Below, in pieces: positions 20,912 through 33,325 of a stretch of 64,000 nt of DNA (the stretch's first letter is position 1; the number at the start of each line of letters is the position of its first letter). The stretch covers positions 353,375,486 through 353,439,485 of the forward strand of contig CM061142.1 of NCBI GenBank assembly GCA_030789695.1, written 5' to 3'. The notes under the pieces were generated by a model. It ran no database searches, was not told where the DNA came from, and was given only the letters and a program-made list of their open reading frames with translations. This stretch comes from Scilla litardierei (Eukaryota > Streptophyta > Magnoliopsida > Asparagales > Asparagaceae). The position numbers were made by a program, and so were the translations under genes.

Positions 20912-22066
20912 GAGAGCAAAAAGGAGCCAATTGAAGGAGGAAATTCTAAAGTGGTGGAGCCACTTGATGAGCGACGCTACATGCCACAGATGCCATTTCC
21001 ACAACGGCTAGCAAGAGCCAAGATGGAGAAAAGGCTCGCCAAGTTCCTAGAATACTTGAGGGGAGTAAGCCTCAATATCCCTTTCTTAGATGCAATTGTT
21101 GAGATCCCGTCTTACACGAAGTTCTTGAAGGACTTGATTTCGGGAAAGAAAAGAATGGAAAAAATCATGCTTGCGGAGCAAGGAACTTGGTTTACCCGAA
21201 AGAAGAAGGAGCCGGTGAAATTGAAGGATCCCGGGAGTTTCCGCATCCCTTGCACACTAGGATGCATCCCTTTGCAAAATGCTCTAGTTGACTTGGGCGC
21301 TAGTGTGAGCCTTATGCCCCTTAGTATGTTCCGGAGATTAAACACGGGCACCGACTTGAAGCCAACCGACATGAGGATTCAACTTGCGGACGGTCGAATT
21401 ACTAGGCCGGTAGGGATCGCAGAGAATATTCCACTCCAAGTACCGGGAGGTATATGCTTGCCTTGTGATTTTGTCATAATGGACATCAAGGAAGAGGGAG
21501 ACACTTCGCTCATACTTGGACGCCCGTTCCTCGCAACCGCCGGTGTTATCGTCGATGTGCATGAAGGAACTCTATCCTTGAATGTCGGGAACATAGAAGT
21601 CGAGCTTCACATACCCAAGGCTATGAAACATATGCCATATCACGAGGAGTTAGATTATGTGGATCTTCTCGATGAAGTGATTGAAGAAGCAATCCCCCAC
21701 TCTATTGGTGCTCTCCATGACGATGGCTTCGAAGAAGGCCAAGCTTCGAGTGAAGAAGAGAAATTGGAGGACCCTCCAGATAGCCCCACAGATGTTGATG
21801 AAGGTGACGCTGATGTCGTAAGAATACGAGAGCTTTGCAAGCTCTCAAAGGCCAAGAATCCGAAGAAAGCTCAACCGAAAGGAAGACCGGTGTCACCGGC
21901 CAAGAAGAAGATAGGAACAAGCTCTAGCTTGGGAGACTTATCTCCCAACATTTCCCATGATGAGGAGGCGTCGAGGAAGACCGATGATCATCATGACCCA
22001 AATCCAAGCGGCCTTCCCGGCAAGTTTGACGGGTGCATCTCGTATGCACCCAATATCGCGAGCTAA
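20912..22066 (+). pseudogene. A2 protease region (continuation of gag frame)
   Basis: Same frame as 20090-20908 after one stop. The Athila-type linker FLEYLRGVSLNIPFLDAI...YTKFLKDLISGKKRM is followed by an aspartic protease: LVDLGASVSLMPLSMFRRL (active-site DLGAS, as is usual in this lineage) and LILGRPFLATAGVIVDVHEG. An acidic then basic tail ends at NIAS-stop. RT should follow in an autonomous element. Instead the next bases (TAAACGAGCGCTTGTCGGGA, near 22102) resemble the block that normally follows the end of pol, so RT-integrase has been cleanly lost. Confidence 0.85.
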
Positions 22067-22398
22067 ACGAATATCTTAAGGGGTCGAGCTCATGACCTTA
22101 AACGAGCGCTTGTCGGGAGGAAACCTGATGGTTTTAGCGTTTTTTTTATTTGATTTTCATTTTTTGGTTTAGCCTTTTATTAGTTTTTAGAGTCTTTTGT
22201 CCATGAAAATCGTGACAACGGGCCCTATTTTTCATGACAGGAGAAGGAGAAAGGGAGATAAATCATATGGAGGATGATCGAGTCAAGGAAGAGCGCTCCA
22301 AGAACACGTTCAGGCCTTAGGAGGAGGAAGAAACAGACTGGAGGAAGAAAAACAGAGACTAGAGCGAAAACGGAGAGCCGATGCAGAAAACAGCACGT

Positions 22399-22738
22399 CA
22401 CTCGGCCGAGTAGCATATGCCACTCGGCCAAGCAAAGACTCCACTCGGCCGAGTGGAGCACCAAACAGGGAAGTTTATGTAGACCAACTCTCTGTCAGTC
22501 TCTGTTAGTTTTAGCTTTAATTGCCACTCGGATGAGTGACTAGTCACTCGGTCGAGTGAAACAGATACCATCCTAGCTTAAAAATTGCTGAGTGGCAGAG
22601 CCACTCGGCCGAGTGGAGTTTCTCCCTTCGGCCGAGTGAGCTAAAGCCACTCGGTCGAGTCGTAAGCGGCAAGGAAAATCTTGAAATTATTTTTTGGTTT
22701 ACGCACTCGGTCGACTGACATTGTCACTCGGCCGAGTC
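22399..22738. repeat. A2 internal palindrome array
   Basis: CACTCGGCCGAGTG-type dyad centres at 22405.5, 22427.5, 22448.5; 22531.5, 22551.5; 22587.5, 22608.5, 22631.5, 22654.5; 22710.5, 22731.5. Neighbours within clusters are 20-23 bp apart. Confidence 0.9.
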
Positions 22739-22749
22739 GTAACATTTCC

Positions 22750-22758
22750 TATATATAA
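22750..22758 (+). promoter_or_regulatory. Candidate internal TATA box of A2
   Basis: TATATATAA 12 bp after the internal palindrome array, 530 bp before ORF1. Array plus TATA repeats the arrangement of the LTR promoter. Inference. Confidence 0.45.
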
Positions 22759-23286
22759 TCGCTACGGGATGCGCGAAAATCAAAACGAAAAATCCCCAAA
22801 TTCCCAACCTGAGCCGCTGTCGTTCGAGCTTCCTCGCCGGACGCACGCGCTACCTCGCCTGAGCCGCTGCCTCTTCCCCGGCGACCATGTTCCCCTCCCT
22901 TCGCCGACGATCGGCCGCCACCCCCCCTCACCGACGCCGGCCTCCACCGCCCCCAATCACCTCAGTTTACCCCAAAAAACCCCCTTTTCTCCCCGTTTCT
23001 CTTGATCCGTATGCCCATTGAGCCCCTAATCCAAATTAAATTTCATATCTATCTATTATCCCCTATCTCCCCCATACGTATTGAATATTATTTGCTGATT
23101 TGATCGTTTGATTTGCAGGCTATCTTGGGAGAGCTTTGGGGAGCTTCTGGATGCGCTTTGAGCTTCACGGCTGAGGCGTCTCTTACCACGCACCACTTAT
23201 TTCTCTCGCGGCGTGTTCAGGTACATTTGTTCCATTATTTAGCACGTCGTTGTATTTATTAGGTTGGGACACGTCTCGCGGCACAC

Positions 23287-25291
23287 ATGCCACCGCGCAC
23301 TAGGCCGCATACACGGGGAGCCACTTCGAAGCGGAAGAGGACCGATGATGCCGGTCCCTCTCACACTAGGGAGGACTCCCCTCCACCTAGCCTGCCACCG
23401 CCACCGCCACCTACACAGCCGATCCCTGCTGATCCTGTCCCTCCACCCGCTCCCACCGTCGGGCCGATGGGGATCACGTTTCGAAATGACGCACACCGCG
23501 CCAGGTTCGAGGGTATCTGCCATCGCTCGATAGTGCCATATAGGTTCGCGCACTTAGCTGACCTTGACCGCCTCGGGGTACTCGAGGGGCTTCTCACGTT
23601 GTATGATAACGTGGGATGGCGTGATTTTTTGTCGGTGTCGGCGGATACTTATATCTGTCCGACACTAGAGGTCCTGAGCTCTATTGACCAGACCCCTGGA
23701 GGATGCACATTTCACTTGATGGATCGAGAGTGCGAGATCTCTCTCGACATGCTTCGTGCATTATTCCAGTGGCCCGATGTCCTTGTCCGTGACCGTGCCT
23801 ACGCTCCCACGCACATCCCACCCCCGTCGTTCGACACCTCCACATTCTGGACATGGATCACAGGATCCCCACTAGGCTTTGACCCTGGTAGGGCCAAGGC
23901 CTCAGCTATCCTGCACCCCTACCTCTGCATTACACAGCACCTCATGGCGACCACTTTCCTAGTGAGGTACGAGCCCGGGACCACGTCTACGCCAGAGCTC
24001 TACATGCTCTACGCGATGACTCGCCCCAGGGTTCTGGATAGGGGTAGCGACGACCTGGTCCCCGCCGTCGAGATCAACATCGCTAGTTGGTTTCTAGACC
24101 GCATCATCATTTCGGTGAGCGCTCGCTCACCTATTTGTTACGGCGGTCTGATCACACTTCTAGCCCTTATGACCGGCGTGGACCTACCTGACGACTTGGG
24201 TCGAGCCCCGGGCCCCACTTCACTCTCGAAGATGTTATGGCCCGGATGAAGATGCTTCGTCCATACGGTCGCAGGCACTGGGTATGGTTGCACGGTCCCT
24301 TTAGTGCGGACTACATGGTTCTTCCGAGCCTCGCTCGGACACACACTGGACCGACCCACGGGGATTGGATTCCAGCGATGGATCTCCTTATCCCCGCTGC
24401 CTACGTGCTTGAGGCTAAGGATGCTGAGCAGGCACCCCTTGCACCACATGTGGACCCCATGATCCCTCAGCCTGCACCTACACCTGCACTGTCTGCACCT
24501 CCCGACACTTCTGTCCCTACTTCTGTCAGTGTCGGGAGTACCTTTGTTGAGCCGTCCACCACCACCGCCGCCGCCACCGCCGCCGAGCCTATGTCCATCG
24601 AGCCTATCACCTCTCTGAGCCCTGAGCGTCCCACCACCATTTTAGAGACCGGCGAGACATCCTTACCGCCGCAGTGGCGGTTCTGTCCTCACTCTTGTCC
24701 ACGGCCACCCCGGCCGTCGGCTCTTCTGACCCCACTGCCACTGTCTTTACCGAGAGTGTCGTGACTTCTGTCCCCACTTCTGTGTCACTGACCTCTCCCG
24801 CTGCCTCGTCACCCATTTTGCCTTCCACCTCTACTGCTGCTGCTGCTGCTCCGACCCAGCCTACATCCCAGCCTCACACCGAGGCTGGGCATCACTTACC
24901 GAGCACATCACCCCTTCCACACTACCCTGCTGGCCCCATCCTATACACTTCCTGTCAGAGACAGCCCCACACCCCACCTGTTAGACATGTGCGTCCCTCG
25001 GCTCCACCACCCCCTGACACTCTACTTCAGAGCATTCGTGCTCTTGAGGGGGCTGTTAGTGGACTTCGAGGAGACTTTAGGGCTCTCTCTGCCACGGTCA
25101 GTTCTTTCCACGACCACCACCCCCGCCACCACCTCCGCCATAGGACGGTGCTGGTGCAGTGCCACCACCAGCTTATGCACACTCTTGATGCCTCTGATAT
25201 TTTTTGTCGTCTTGCTGCCCGTTTGTTCCTGGGCCTGGTGTTTGATTTTTGCCCCCCTCCTCCACGTATTATTATTTTGGTACCTTCCTGA
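23287..25291 (+). pseudogene. ATHILA ORF-1-like protein gene (frameshifted)
   Basis: The first part (23287-24249, 320 residues) begins with a basic, Pro-rich region and continues FRNDAHRARFEGICHRSI, LDRLGVLEGLLTLYDNVGW, SLDMLRALFQWPD, as in the plant ATHILA ORF-1 family found downstream of pol. A frameshift near 24237 continues in the next frame (RPYGRRHWVWLHG ... DWIPAMDLLIPAAYVLEA), and another between 24674 and 24764 leads into a Ser/Thr/Pro/Ala-rich linker and a heptad-like end (SIRALEGAVSGLRGDFRALS). The layout of globular domain, low-complexity linker and C-terminal coiled coil parallels the env-like protein of S1. Function unknown. Confidence 0.75.
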
Positions 25292-27103
25292 TCATATCTT
25301 TTTTATACCTTTTTGGGAGTGAAGGAGAGACTTTTTGGGGACACTTATATTTGCACCATCCTGATCTTTGCATGCATCACATTCATTCACATCTTATTTT
25401 ATTTTTATTTTTCTTTCTTTTTCATCATGCATGCTTCCTCACACTCCCCACCCATCTCACGTCTCTCGGTGTGTCACACTTTGCACATTGAGGACACTGT
25501 GCACTTCAGCTTGGGGGAGTGAGTTCTCACACCTTTTCATTTTAGCCACCCTTTATTTTTGATTTCTCACGTTTTCTTTCCACTCTTGCACTTATTTTCA
25601 CCACTTTTTCTTTTTTTTATCATGCATCACGTTTTCTTTTCCTTTTTGAGTATGCTGCATTGTATAGTTCTATTTTTCTTTTATCGTTTTTTTCTTTCAT
25701 CTTTTGCTAGAGATGATTTTTCTGTGATGATGATGACGTGGTGTTAGACATCTCTATGTGCATGCTATTTTGTCATGTCATAGCTTTTGTTTCAGATATC
25801 ATATGCTATGTCCTGCTTTGCATTTTGAAATAGTAACACACTCTTTTCCTGTATGAATATGGATGTAATTCTATTATTAGCTGATGTCTGATGATTCATA
25901 TGTATGCTTTTCATAGAAAACACACCAAGCTTCACACATTGATTGTTTATATTTGGAGTACTGCTTTCCTCTCTCCTGTCACTTCTTATTGCATGAATTG
26001 TACGCTTTACTTTCAGGTTGATTGAATGTTTGCTAGGATGATACATCTGGACTAGTTTACTTTTTAAGATTAAACTGAGTAGATTATATTACTATGCTGA
26101 AAGTTGTCATGCACGTCCTATAGAGTGAACTGAGTGATACATTGATTTCTTTCTCCACATATCTTGAGCATTATTTCTCTACTTAAAATTCATTGGTGAA
26201 TCCCCCCTAGCAAGTCTATTATCGGCATTTCCCCCGCAATTAATTTTCATGCTCCAAACCCCCAAAATCAAAAAGAAAAAAAATATACATGTATATCCTT
26301 ATCTCTTTTGATTTGGGATCGCTTATGTATATATTGTTATTCAAAAAAAAGAGAGAGAAAATGGAGAAAAAGAAAAGAAAAATAGAAAAGAAGTTTATAA
26401 CGATCCCATCTCATACTCTTTCTCTCATTCTTCCCTCTTTTGTTTTATTTTTACTTTATTTTGGAGCTTCAAAAGAAATGGGGAATGTACATATTGATTT
26501 GTCTACGCCACCACGCTTATGGATAAGCTTGGGGGAGAGGATCCAATGATGTGTGAGAGAGTAACTACTTGACGGTGCATGACAACCTAGGCTAAGTAAT
26601 TTTCTATACTCGGTGAGATTGCTAAAGTTTCACGAAATCCAGAAATCGACACTTAGCATTCATTTCATGAAAACCATGCTGTTCTATTCTTACTATTCCA
26701 TATCGTGTGATATCTCTTATACTCGTTATAGAAAGCATTCAATTGAAAATTGTGTGATCTATGGTTATGCATACCGCTTTAGATACTTAAGACGATGTTA
26801 ACCCTAGAATGATTCCATATTTCATGCTATATTGATATTTTGGGGTTTTCTATTTCGAATGCATCATTATACTATGATATCGAAATAAAAGTCTTTGACG
26901 TGTGTTTTATATTCGACGTATGCTATATGAGTAAGCAAAACCCACGTCCTGAGAAAAATGATCTAGCACCCTCTTTCTTCGCTTTCTATTATATTTTTAT
27001 TTTTATTTCTTTTATTTTTCCCTCTTTTCCATCATTTTGCCCGTCGGGCTCGCTTTTTACTCATCTTCCTCGAGGACGAGTAAGAGGTAAGCTTAGGAGA
27101 TTT
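25292..27103 (+). other. A2 3' internal non-coding region with polypurine tracts
   Basis: No supported gene. GAGGACACTGTGCACTTCAG followed by CTTGGGGGAG (near 25500-25518) is the block typical after Athila coding regions. A second GCTTGGGGGAGAGG is near 26526-26540. The tract next to LTR3 is degraded (GCTTAGGAGATTT) whereas the one before LTR2 is GCTTGGGGGATTT. The tail from 26384 is duplicated before LTR2. Confidence 0.7.
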
Positions 27104-28915
27104 TGATCGCTCCGTATTTTACACCCTTTTTCGGCATGTTTGCATGCCACTTTGATTGCTCATATCGTGTTTTTCACGATTATTCGACAATATTGCGATA
27201 CTTTTCACGATTTCTTGTTTTTGTCGTATTTCAGGAGATATGGAGTGATTCGGAGTGATTTTGAGATCAAGAGGATTTGCACCCACTTCAGAGTGTCACC
27301 CAAGGCTTCTCTGAGGATTATTCGGCGATGGAAGATGAGTGGAAGAAGAAGGAACGTCGTAGGAGCGACGAGGAAGCGAAAAGATGAATATTGGGCATCT
27401 GCAGCATCTCACTCGGCCAACTGAACCACCCACTCGGCCGAGCGAGAAGACCACTCGGCCGACCAGACCGGACACGCATCAACAGAAGAAAATAGGTGTG
27501 CACTTGGCCGAGTGACGATAGTCCACTCGGCCGAGTATAGAAATCCCCTCGCCCGAGTGGCATGGAAAAATCCACTTCAAAAGAGGCCGACTTACTGTTA
27601 ATTTACAGGCTTTTGACGATTCCGACTCGGCCGAGTAAGAAATGCCCCTCGGCCGAGTGAGTAAAGTCACTTGGCCGAGTCACTTCCGAAGACAGACCCC
27701 CGAAAAGTCCCAACTTACTGTAATTTTACAGGGTTTGTCACTCGGCCGAGTGACATTTGTCACTCGGCTGAGTGAGCCGCCCCATCTGCTGCGTAAACAG
27801 CGATTTCTGGGCTGCGCAGGGGCATTTTTGTCACAATTTTTTGGGCGATTTTGAGGGGTATATAAACCCAGTTTTTGCCCTAAGTTAGAAGAACTTTTTG
27901 ATACTTTTTGCAGCCTTTTTTAGAGAGATATTTAGTTAATTAGATTTAGGCTTTTGAGAGATTAGAAAGGAGACTTTTGTTGGATGCTATTGGATTCTCA
28001 TTGGTTTGTCTCTCTTCTTGTCAAAAACTCTATTTTTATTGATAATTTCTCTATAGCAATGAATTGTGTTGATTTTTCTATTGAATTTCTTATGAATTGC
28101 ATGATGATTAGTGAGTAGTTTTATCGTCTTAGGGCATGTGGATGAACCCTATGAACCCTATTTCTGAATTGTGATGAATTGGTGAAATTCTTGCTATAAT
28201 TGATTAGGGTTAGGTTGGGATCTATTTATTACGGATGGCTAGGGATTCATATCGATTGGGATTTGCAAGAGATTGGGTCCCAATTGATAGGAAGCCCTAG
28301 AAATTCGATTTAGATTTACGATTGGAATTTTCTAGAATTGGTTTGCAAGAGATTGGACCAAGGCTAGGGTTTTTAATCGTATTTCTATACAAATACCCGT
28401 TTGCAAGAGATTGGACGGGTAGGAACTATCTCAACCTAGGTCATAGCTCGAGTTTGCACGAGAGTGGGCTCGAGATACGATTAGACGATGATGTCATTCT
28501 TCACGCCAGTGGCTTAGGTTAGGGTTTGCAAGAGATTGGGCCCTAACCTGGTTTGCTATAGACCGGCAATAGCGCGAGAGCGTGAGCTTAGTTCTACATT
28601 TAGTTGCGACTAGTTCACCTAAAATTCATGTCTAGCAATGATGTAACCTATGAATCACAACGATGAGATACGGTTCGTAGCGGGGATTCCCTATCCCTAG
28701 GCATTTTATTTCATTGATATTTCTATCGATATACGAACGATTGTGACAATTTTACCTCAAATTATTCTCGACCATTTTTGATAGCTAGGTGATTAGAACG
28801 AGACACCGTCATTGTTCCTCCCTGAGTTCGATACCCGCTCGTCACTATGCCGTGCGCTTGCGGTAAGACTACGAGTCGCTTGTCCCGGTTGCGTGTGCAT
28901 ACCGGGCAGCGATCA
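27104..28915 (+). repeat. A2 LTR3
   Basis: About 1812 bp; TGATCGCT start, AGCGATCA end, flanked by CACAT. Same organisation as LTR1 and LTR2, each with private substitutions. Confidence 0.93.
27410..27790. repeat. A2 LTR3 palindrome array
   Basis: Same CACTCGGCCGAGTG clusters as LTR1/LTR2. Confidence 0.9.
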
Positions 28916-28920
28916 CACAT
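28916..28920. repeat. A2 target-site duplication, right
   Basis: CACAT directly after LTR3; matches 14813-14817. S2 LTR sequence resumes here. Confidence 0.92.
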
Positions 28921-29700
28921 GCAGACTTTAGACGTATTTGAATGCCGAACTTTAAATGTCAATATCTTGAGATCTAGATGTCATTTTGAGACGTAGTTTT
29001 TACCATCGTGGAGCTGACGACGGGCTTATTGTCAGAGACAAATCAACCATCACGAACTGAGCTTTCTAAACTCTATTTATTATTATTTTATAGATATGTT
29101 GATTTTTATATTTATATTAAAAACATTTTTGATATTTTGGGGACTTGACTTGTTGGGACAAGTCAATGGGAATTTTTTTCTAAGATAGTACTGTTTGATG
29201 CTTTTGGGAGGGGGATATAGTCTTGGTGATTTGAGCGTTGGGCCGTGAAGTTCCAGGTGTCTGTATCATTGACTTTATTGTTCTAGTGATTACTTTTAGA
29301 GCTGGACGTAGGTCATTGGGGTGACCAAACTAGGGTAAATATCAGGTGTTCTCTATGATTTCTTTCGTATTATTTTTTAGCGCTATATTTCCTCTGTGAT
29401 TATCTGATTGTGTGGGCTAAAGTTTTTAACTTGCAAAAATGTGCTCTAAGCCTACTCAGCTCCTCTATAGGCTTAGATTTTGATCCAACATGGAGTAATA
29501 TAGATATTCAATGTAAATTCATAAAAATTATGTCCAGATATAATTCATTTGCACTGTTTAACCAAATTTTGAAAGTAAGTTTCTTTCTTAATGATTTGAG
29601 ATAGGAATTCATCTAAGAGTCACAAAGAATTAAAACAAGTTTAATGCATAAATATGACTAATTAGAACAATCATATCCATTAAGTGACATATATGTCATG
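28921..29700 (+). repeat. S2 3' LTR, second part
   Basis: Continuation of the LTR begun at 13312. A block near 29310-29360 (GGTCATTGGGGTGACCAAAC, TATCAGGTGTTCTCT) resembles the transcribed part of Sirevirus LTRs. The right edge is uncertain; no clear CACCCCTCTAG end block is present before C1. Confidence 0.55.
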
Positions 29701-29844
29701 AAACATCATTACTGTGTCACGGTGTCAAATTCATGGTTCATGTGTCAATTTTGACATAAACGCAAAATTTTCATAGTATGAGTTCAAAACAAGCATACTT
29801 CATATATGGACTTGTGACAACTAAAAAATAGATCATTTTGACAA

Positions 29845-32653
29845 AATGTAACAACCAAGTCTGGTCGTGTGCATACCATCACGTACATTAGATTTCCCAT
29901 GGCACTCACATATGGGACTGTAGACATGTAGCTTTACTCCTCGTTGGTGCTCAATGACTGTTTAGTAGAAAGCTAGAAGTGAGCTCATAGAGGTGTGATG
30001 ACAAGCTTTGCCTTATCCATTGCATATCGTGCTAGGACCTTCTTTATGTAGCCCTCATGGTTCAATCTAAAATCCTCTTTTTTCTTGTCCCTGCTGATTT
30101 CCATTCCAAGGATCTTATTTGCAGGCCCCAGATCCTTTATGTCTAACTGTTCTTTAAATTTCCTCTTCAGCCTATTGATTTCCATCTTGTTCTATGATGC
30201 AATCAGCATATCATCCACGTACAGGAGAAAGTATATCCTCGATCCTTCATCATGTGATCCTTTATACTTCGCTCAAAACCAATACTCAGCATGAAGGAAT
30301 CAAATCTCTTATACCATTGCCTTGGAATATGTTTTAAACCGTATAAACATTTCTTTAACGTGCAAACCTTCTGCTCCTTGCCCTATATCACAGATCCTTC
30401 AGGCTGGTACATGTAGATCTCTTCATCAAGCTCTCCGTGCAATACCGATGTCTTCACATCTAGCTACTCCAGCTCTAAGTCTTAAGCTGTTACCAAGGCC
30501 AACAACACACGTATCAACATGTGTCTCACCATAGATGAGAAGATATCATTACGGTCTTCTCCTTTCATCTGTGCAAATCCTTTAGCCACCTCCCAAGCTT
30601 TATATCTTACATCACCATCATCACCTTCTTTGACTTTGTGTACCCACTTGCATCCAATGGCCTTCCTATCCTTAGGCAACTCTACCAGTTCACAAGTGCC
30701 ATTCTTGTAGAGTGATTCCATCTTCTTCCATTGCTAGTCACCACTCTACAACTGCAACCGATGTCTGTGCCTCATCAAAAGTCACAGCTCTTGAGCTCAA
30801 TGTTCAGATCATATGCTTGCATAGCGTCAAATGCAAACGTGGACGTAGAATAGTTCCACTCTCCCAATCTTTCCAGTGCTCTCCTAGTCCCTGTTGATCG
30901 CTACAGCTCCACCTGACCCTGGGTAGGAACCTCACCATGAGTCTGGGCTTGATCCGTCTATATAATCTGCTCTTCTTCAGTAATTGGGTTTTGGCATGTC
31001 TCATCAACTCATGTCTCAATCTCTAGGGACGGTAGCTTGACCTCTGGGTCAAGCTCCTTAGACCTATGTCCATTGTTTGATTTAGTCATTTCTAGCCCGA
31101 CCATCGACAACTCATCAAATGTGACATGTTTACTAGTGAACGTCTTCTTGGACACATGATCCAGTAACCTATATCCTTTTACTCCTTCAGGGTATCCAAG
31201 AAGAATGGCTTGCTTGGCCCTCGAATCAAGCTTGTCCTCTTTTACAAAGCATAGGCATGACATCTAAATACCAGTAATTATGAGTAATCCCTAGTCTTCT
31301 CTGTCCACTCCTCCTCAAGAGTTTTGAAACTGATCACTGATGATGGTAGTCTATTCACGTGATACATGGCGATGGTCACAACTTAACCCTAATATTCCTT
31401 TAGGAGTCCAACAGTTAGACTCAAGCAACAGTACTTCTCCATCAGTGTACATTTCAATCTTTCTACTACACCGGTTGAATGTGGATCCACAGGCATAGTG
31501 TAGTGCCTCAAAATACCATGTGATCTACATAATTCTTTAAACATCCTCGACATGTATTCCTTACTATAATCTATTCTCAAAACCTTGACAGCTCTCGTAG
31601 ACTTCTTCTCAACAAAGGCTTTCCAAGCCTTGAACTTCTCGAAGACTTGATCTTTTGGTTTCATCAGATAGATCCACACATTCCTTAAGTAGTCATCAAT
31701 AAAGAACACGAAATACTTCACTCCTCCAATGGTAGGTAAAGAAGTTGGCCCCATACATCTGAATGTACATAGTTAAGTGGCCCTTTGCTGCTATATTTTG
31801 CGGTCCTAAAGTGCGTCTTTGTCAGCTTACCTTCACACACTTCTTGTAGAACTCCAATCTCGCATCTCTAGTCTCAATTAGTTTTCTTCTACGAAGCACA
31901 TTAATAGACTTCTCACTCGAATGTCTAAGGCGAAGATACTACAACTTGGCCAATCCTTCACCATCTGAGCTCAGAGAGATACGAACTTCACCCTTCACGG
32001 TGTGCCCTTGTAGCGCATATAAATTCTATACCCTTCTTCCATTCATCACGACCAGAGACCCCTTGACACCTTCAACATGTCACCTTTAATGACCATCATG
32101 CACCCCAATCCTGCTAAAGCACCAATAGAAATCAGACTCTTCTTTTTAAGTCTAGCACATGACAAACATCTGTTTAGCATTCTGATGAATCCATCATGCA
32201 TCTTGATCCTTACATCTCCAACTCTCACTGTCTTGCAGACATATTGTTTCTCATCAACATGTTTCTGCCTTCTCTAGAACAATATCAACTAAATCATCTT
32301 CTATATGGCATCATGTGGAATGAGCATCCTGAATCTAAGATCCACGAGATCCCATTATAACCAGATGTAGTCATCATTAGAATCTCATCATCGTCGTGGT
32401 CATTACTACTAATTCCTACATAAGCAGAACCGGAAACATCTTCTTTTCCCATTCCATTCTTCTTTAGCATGGGATAGTCTCTTATCCAATGTACGGTCTC
32501 TTTGCAAAAGTGATATATGTCCTTGCGCCCACATGATTTAAATCTCAAACATCCCTTGTCCTTCCTAAAACCATGTCCACTCCTAGAATCCTGACATCCC
32601 TTGATGAATAAGGCATCTCTTTGATCACTACTCTCTCGACCAGTGACCTTCAT
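29845..32653 (-). pseudogene. C1 protease-integrase-RT remnants
   Basis: Minus-strand blocks: protease ISWILDSGCSFHM (near 32310-32350), pre-integrase VRIKMHDGFIR and LKKKSLISIGAL (32120-32230), integrase core VFFIDDYLRNVWIY, IDYSKEYMSRMFKELCRSHG and HSTGVVERLKCTLMEKY (31389-31754), and RT pieces KAIGCKWVHKVKEG, YKAWEVAKGFAQMKG (30482-30721) and LGPANKILGMEISRDK (29985-30185). Then VSAMGNLMYVMVCTRPD ends near 29850. The pieces are in several frames. The RT palm with YVDD lies between them in non-open sequence. Confidence 0.82.
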
Positions 32654-33325
32654 GCTAAGAAATTTAGAGTGTACCGTGGACTTAACCTTGATAGTGCTTC
32701 TTGCCTATAAACCATTGAGCAAACCAATGGGTTGAGGTCATCTGTCAGAGAACATAACAATATCATCGCTAATTGATCGTCCTCGATGTTCACTCCATAT
32801 ATTCTGCAAGTCAAACACAATCTTTGTGAAAGCATCTATATGATTCTTAACATGAGTGCCCTCCCTCATCTTCAGTACAGATAGTTGTAGCATCAGATAC
32901 AACCGACTTGTCAGATTCTTCTTTACATAAAGTGCTTCCAGCTTCCTCCATTGCTTTTTTGCAGTTCCTTCCTCGGGCACCTTCCTGAGTACTTCATCTG
33001 ATAATGACAACTATAGTGCACTTAATGGATGTCTCTCCATCTCTGCTTTTTGTAGCTCTATGACATCCTCATCAAAACTGTCATTCTCAAAGACAATCTA
33101 ATAGCACCGGTCTCTCATGAGAAAAGTCTTCATCTTTAATCTCCTAAGACTGAAGTCGTTTCTGCCAGTGAACTTGTCCATCTTGAACGATGTAGTAGAA
33201 GACGACAGCTTAACTTCCCACTTCCTTCTCACCAATGCTCGGATACCATTTGTTAAGAAATTTGATACACTACTGCGAACACCAGGTGTGTGCACATCAG
33301 ATAAATCAGAATAATATATCGCCAA
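32640..33325 (-). pseudogene. C1 gag remnant
   Basis: Blocks MDKFTGRNDFSLRRLKMKTF (33098-33200), WRKLEALYVKKNLTSRLYL and KNHIDAFTKIVFDLQN (32738-33010). The zinc knuckle near 32480-32560 has lost cysteines (YHFCKETVHWIRDYP). UBN2-type copia gag, inactive. The open stretch also runs across the primer site into the LTR, which is not meaningful. Confidence 0.8.
33236..33248 (-). promoter_or_regulatory. C1 primer-binding site
   Basis: Minus strand TGGTATCCGAGCA, one change from the TGGTATCAGAGC site for initiator tRNA-Met, 2 bp after the LTR end. Confidence 0.8.

Larger units (their letters stand above)
22067..23286 (+). other. A2 spacer with palindromes and a candidate internal promoter
   Basis: No coding sequence recognised. 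It contains the LTR-type palindrome array (22399-22738), a TATATATAA box at 22750-22758, a C/G-rich leader-like segment, and a candidate GT-AG intron (23009-23118, donor GTATGC, acceptor TTTGCAG) before the ORF1 ATG at 23287. Confidence 0.6.
14818..28915 (+). mobile_element. A2: Athila-type composite with three LTRs
   Basis: Structure: LTR1 14818-16631, 3'-internal fragment 16632-17355, LTR2 17356-19168, internal region 19169-27103, LTR3 27104-28915. All LTRs begin TGATCGCT/TGATCGC and end AGCGATCA. The outer flanks carry the same 5 bp, CACAT. Coding content is gag-protease plus an ATHILA ORF-1-like gene; RT, RNase H and integrase are absent, so it is non-autonomous. The three-LTR form fits unequal recombination between copies at this locus followed by an internal deletion. 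Confidence 0.9.

Noticed and set aside
14854..27424. Repeated 62-94 codon ORF (MHATLIAHIAFF type) in all three A2 LTRs
   Set aside because: It is present three times because the LTR is. It runs through the palindrome array, is cut to different lengths and has no motif.
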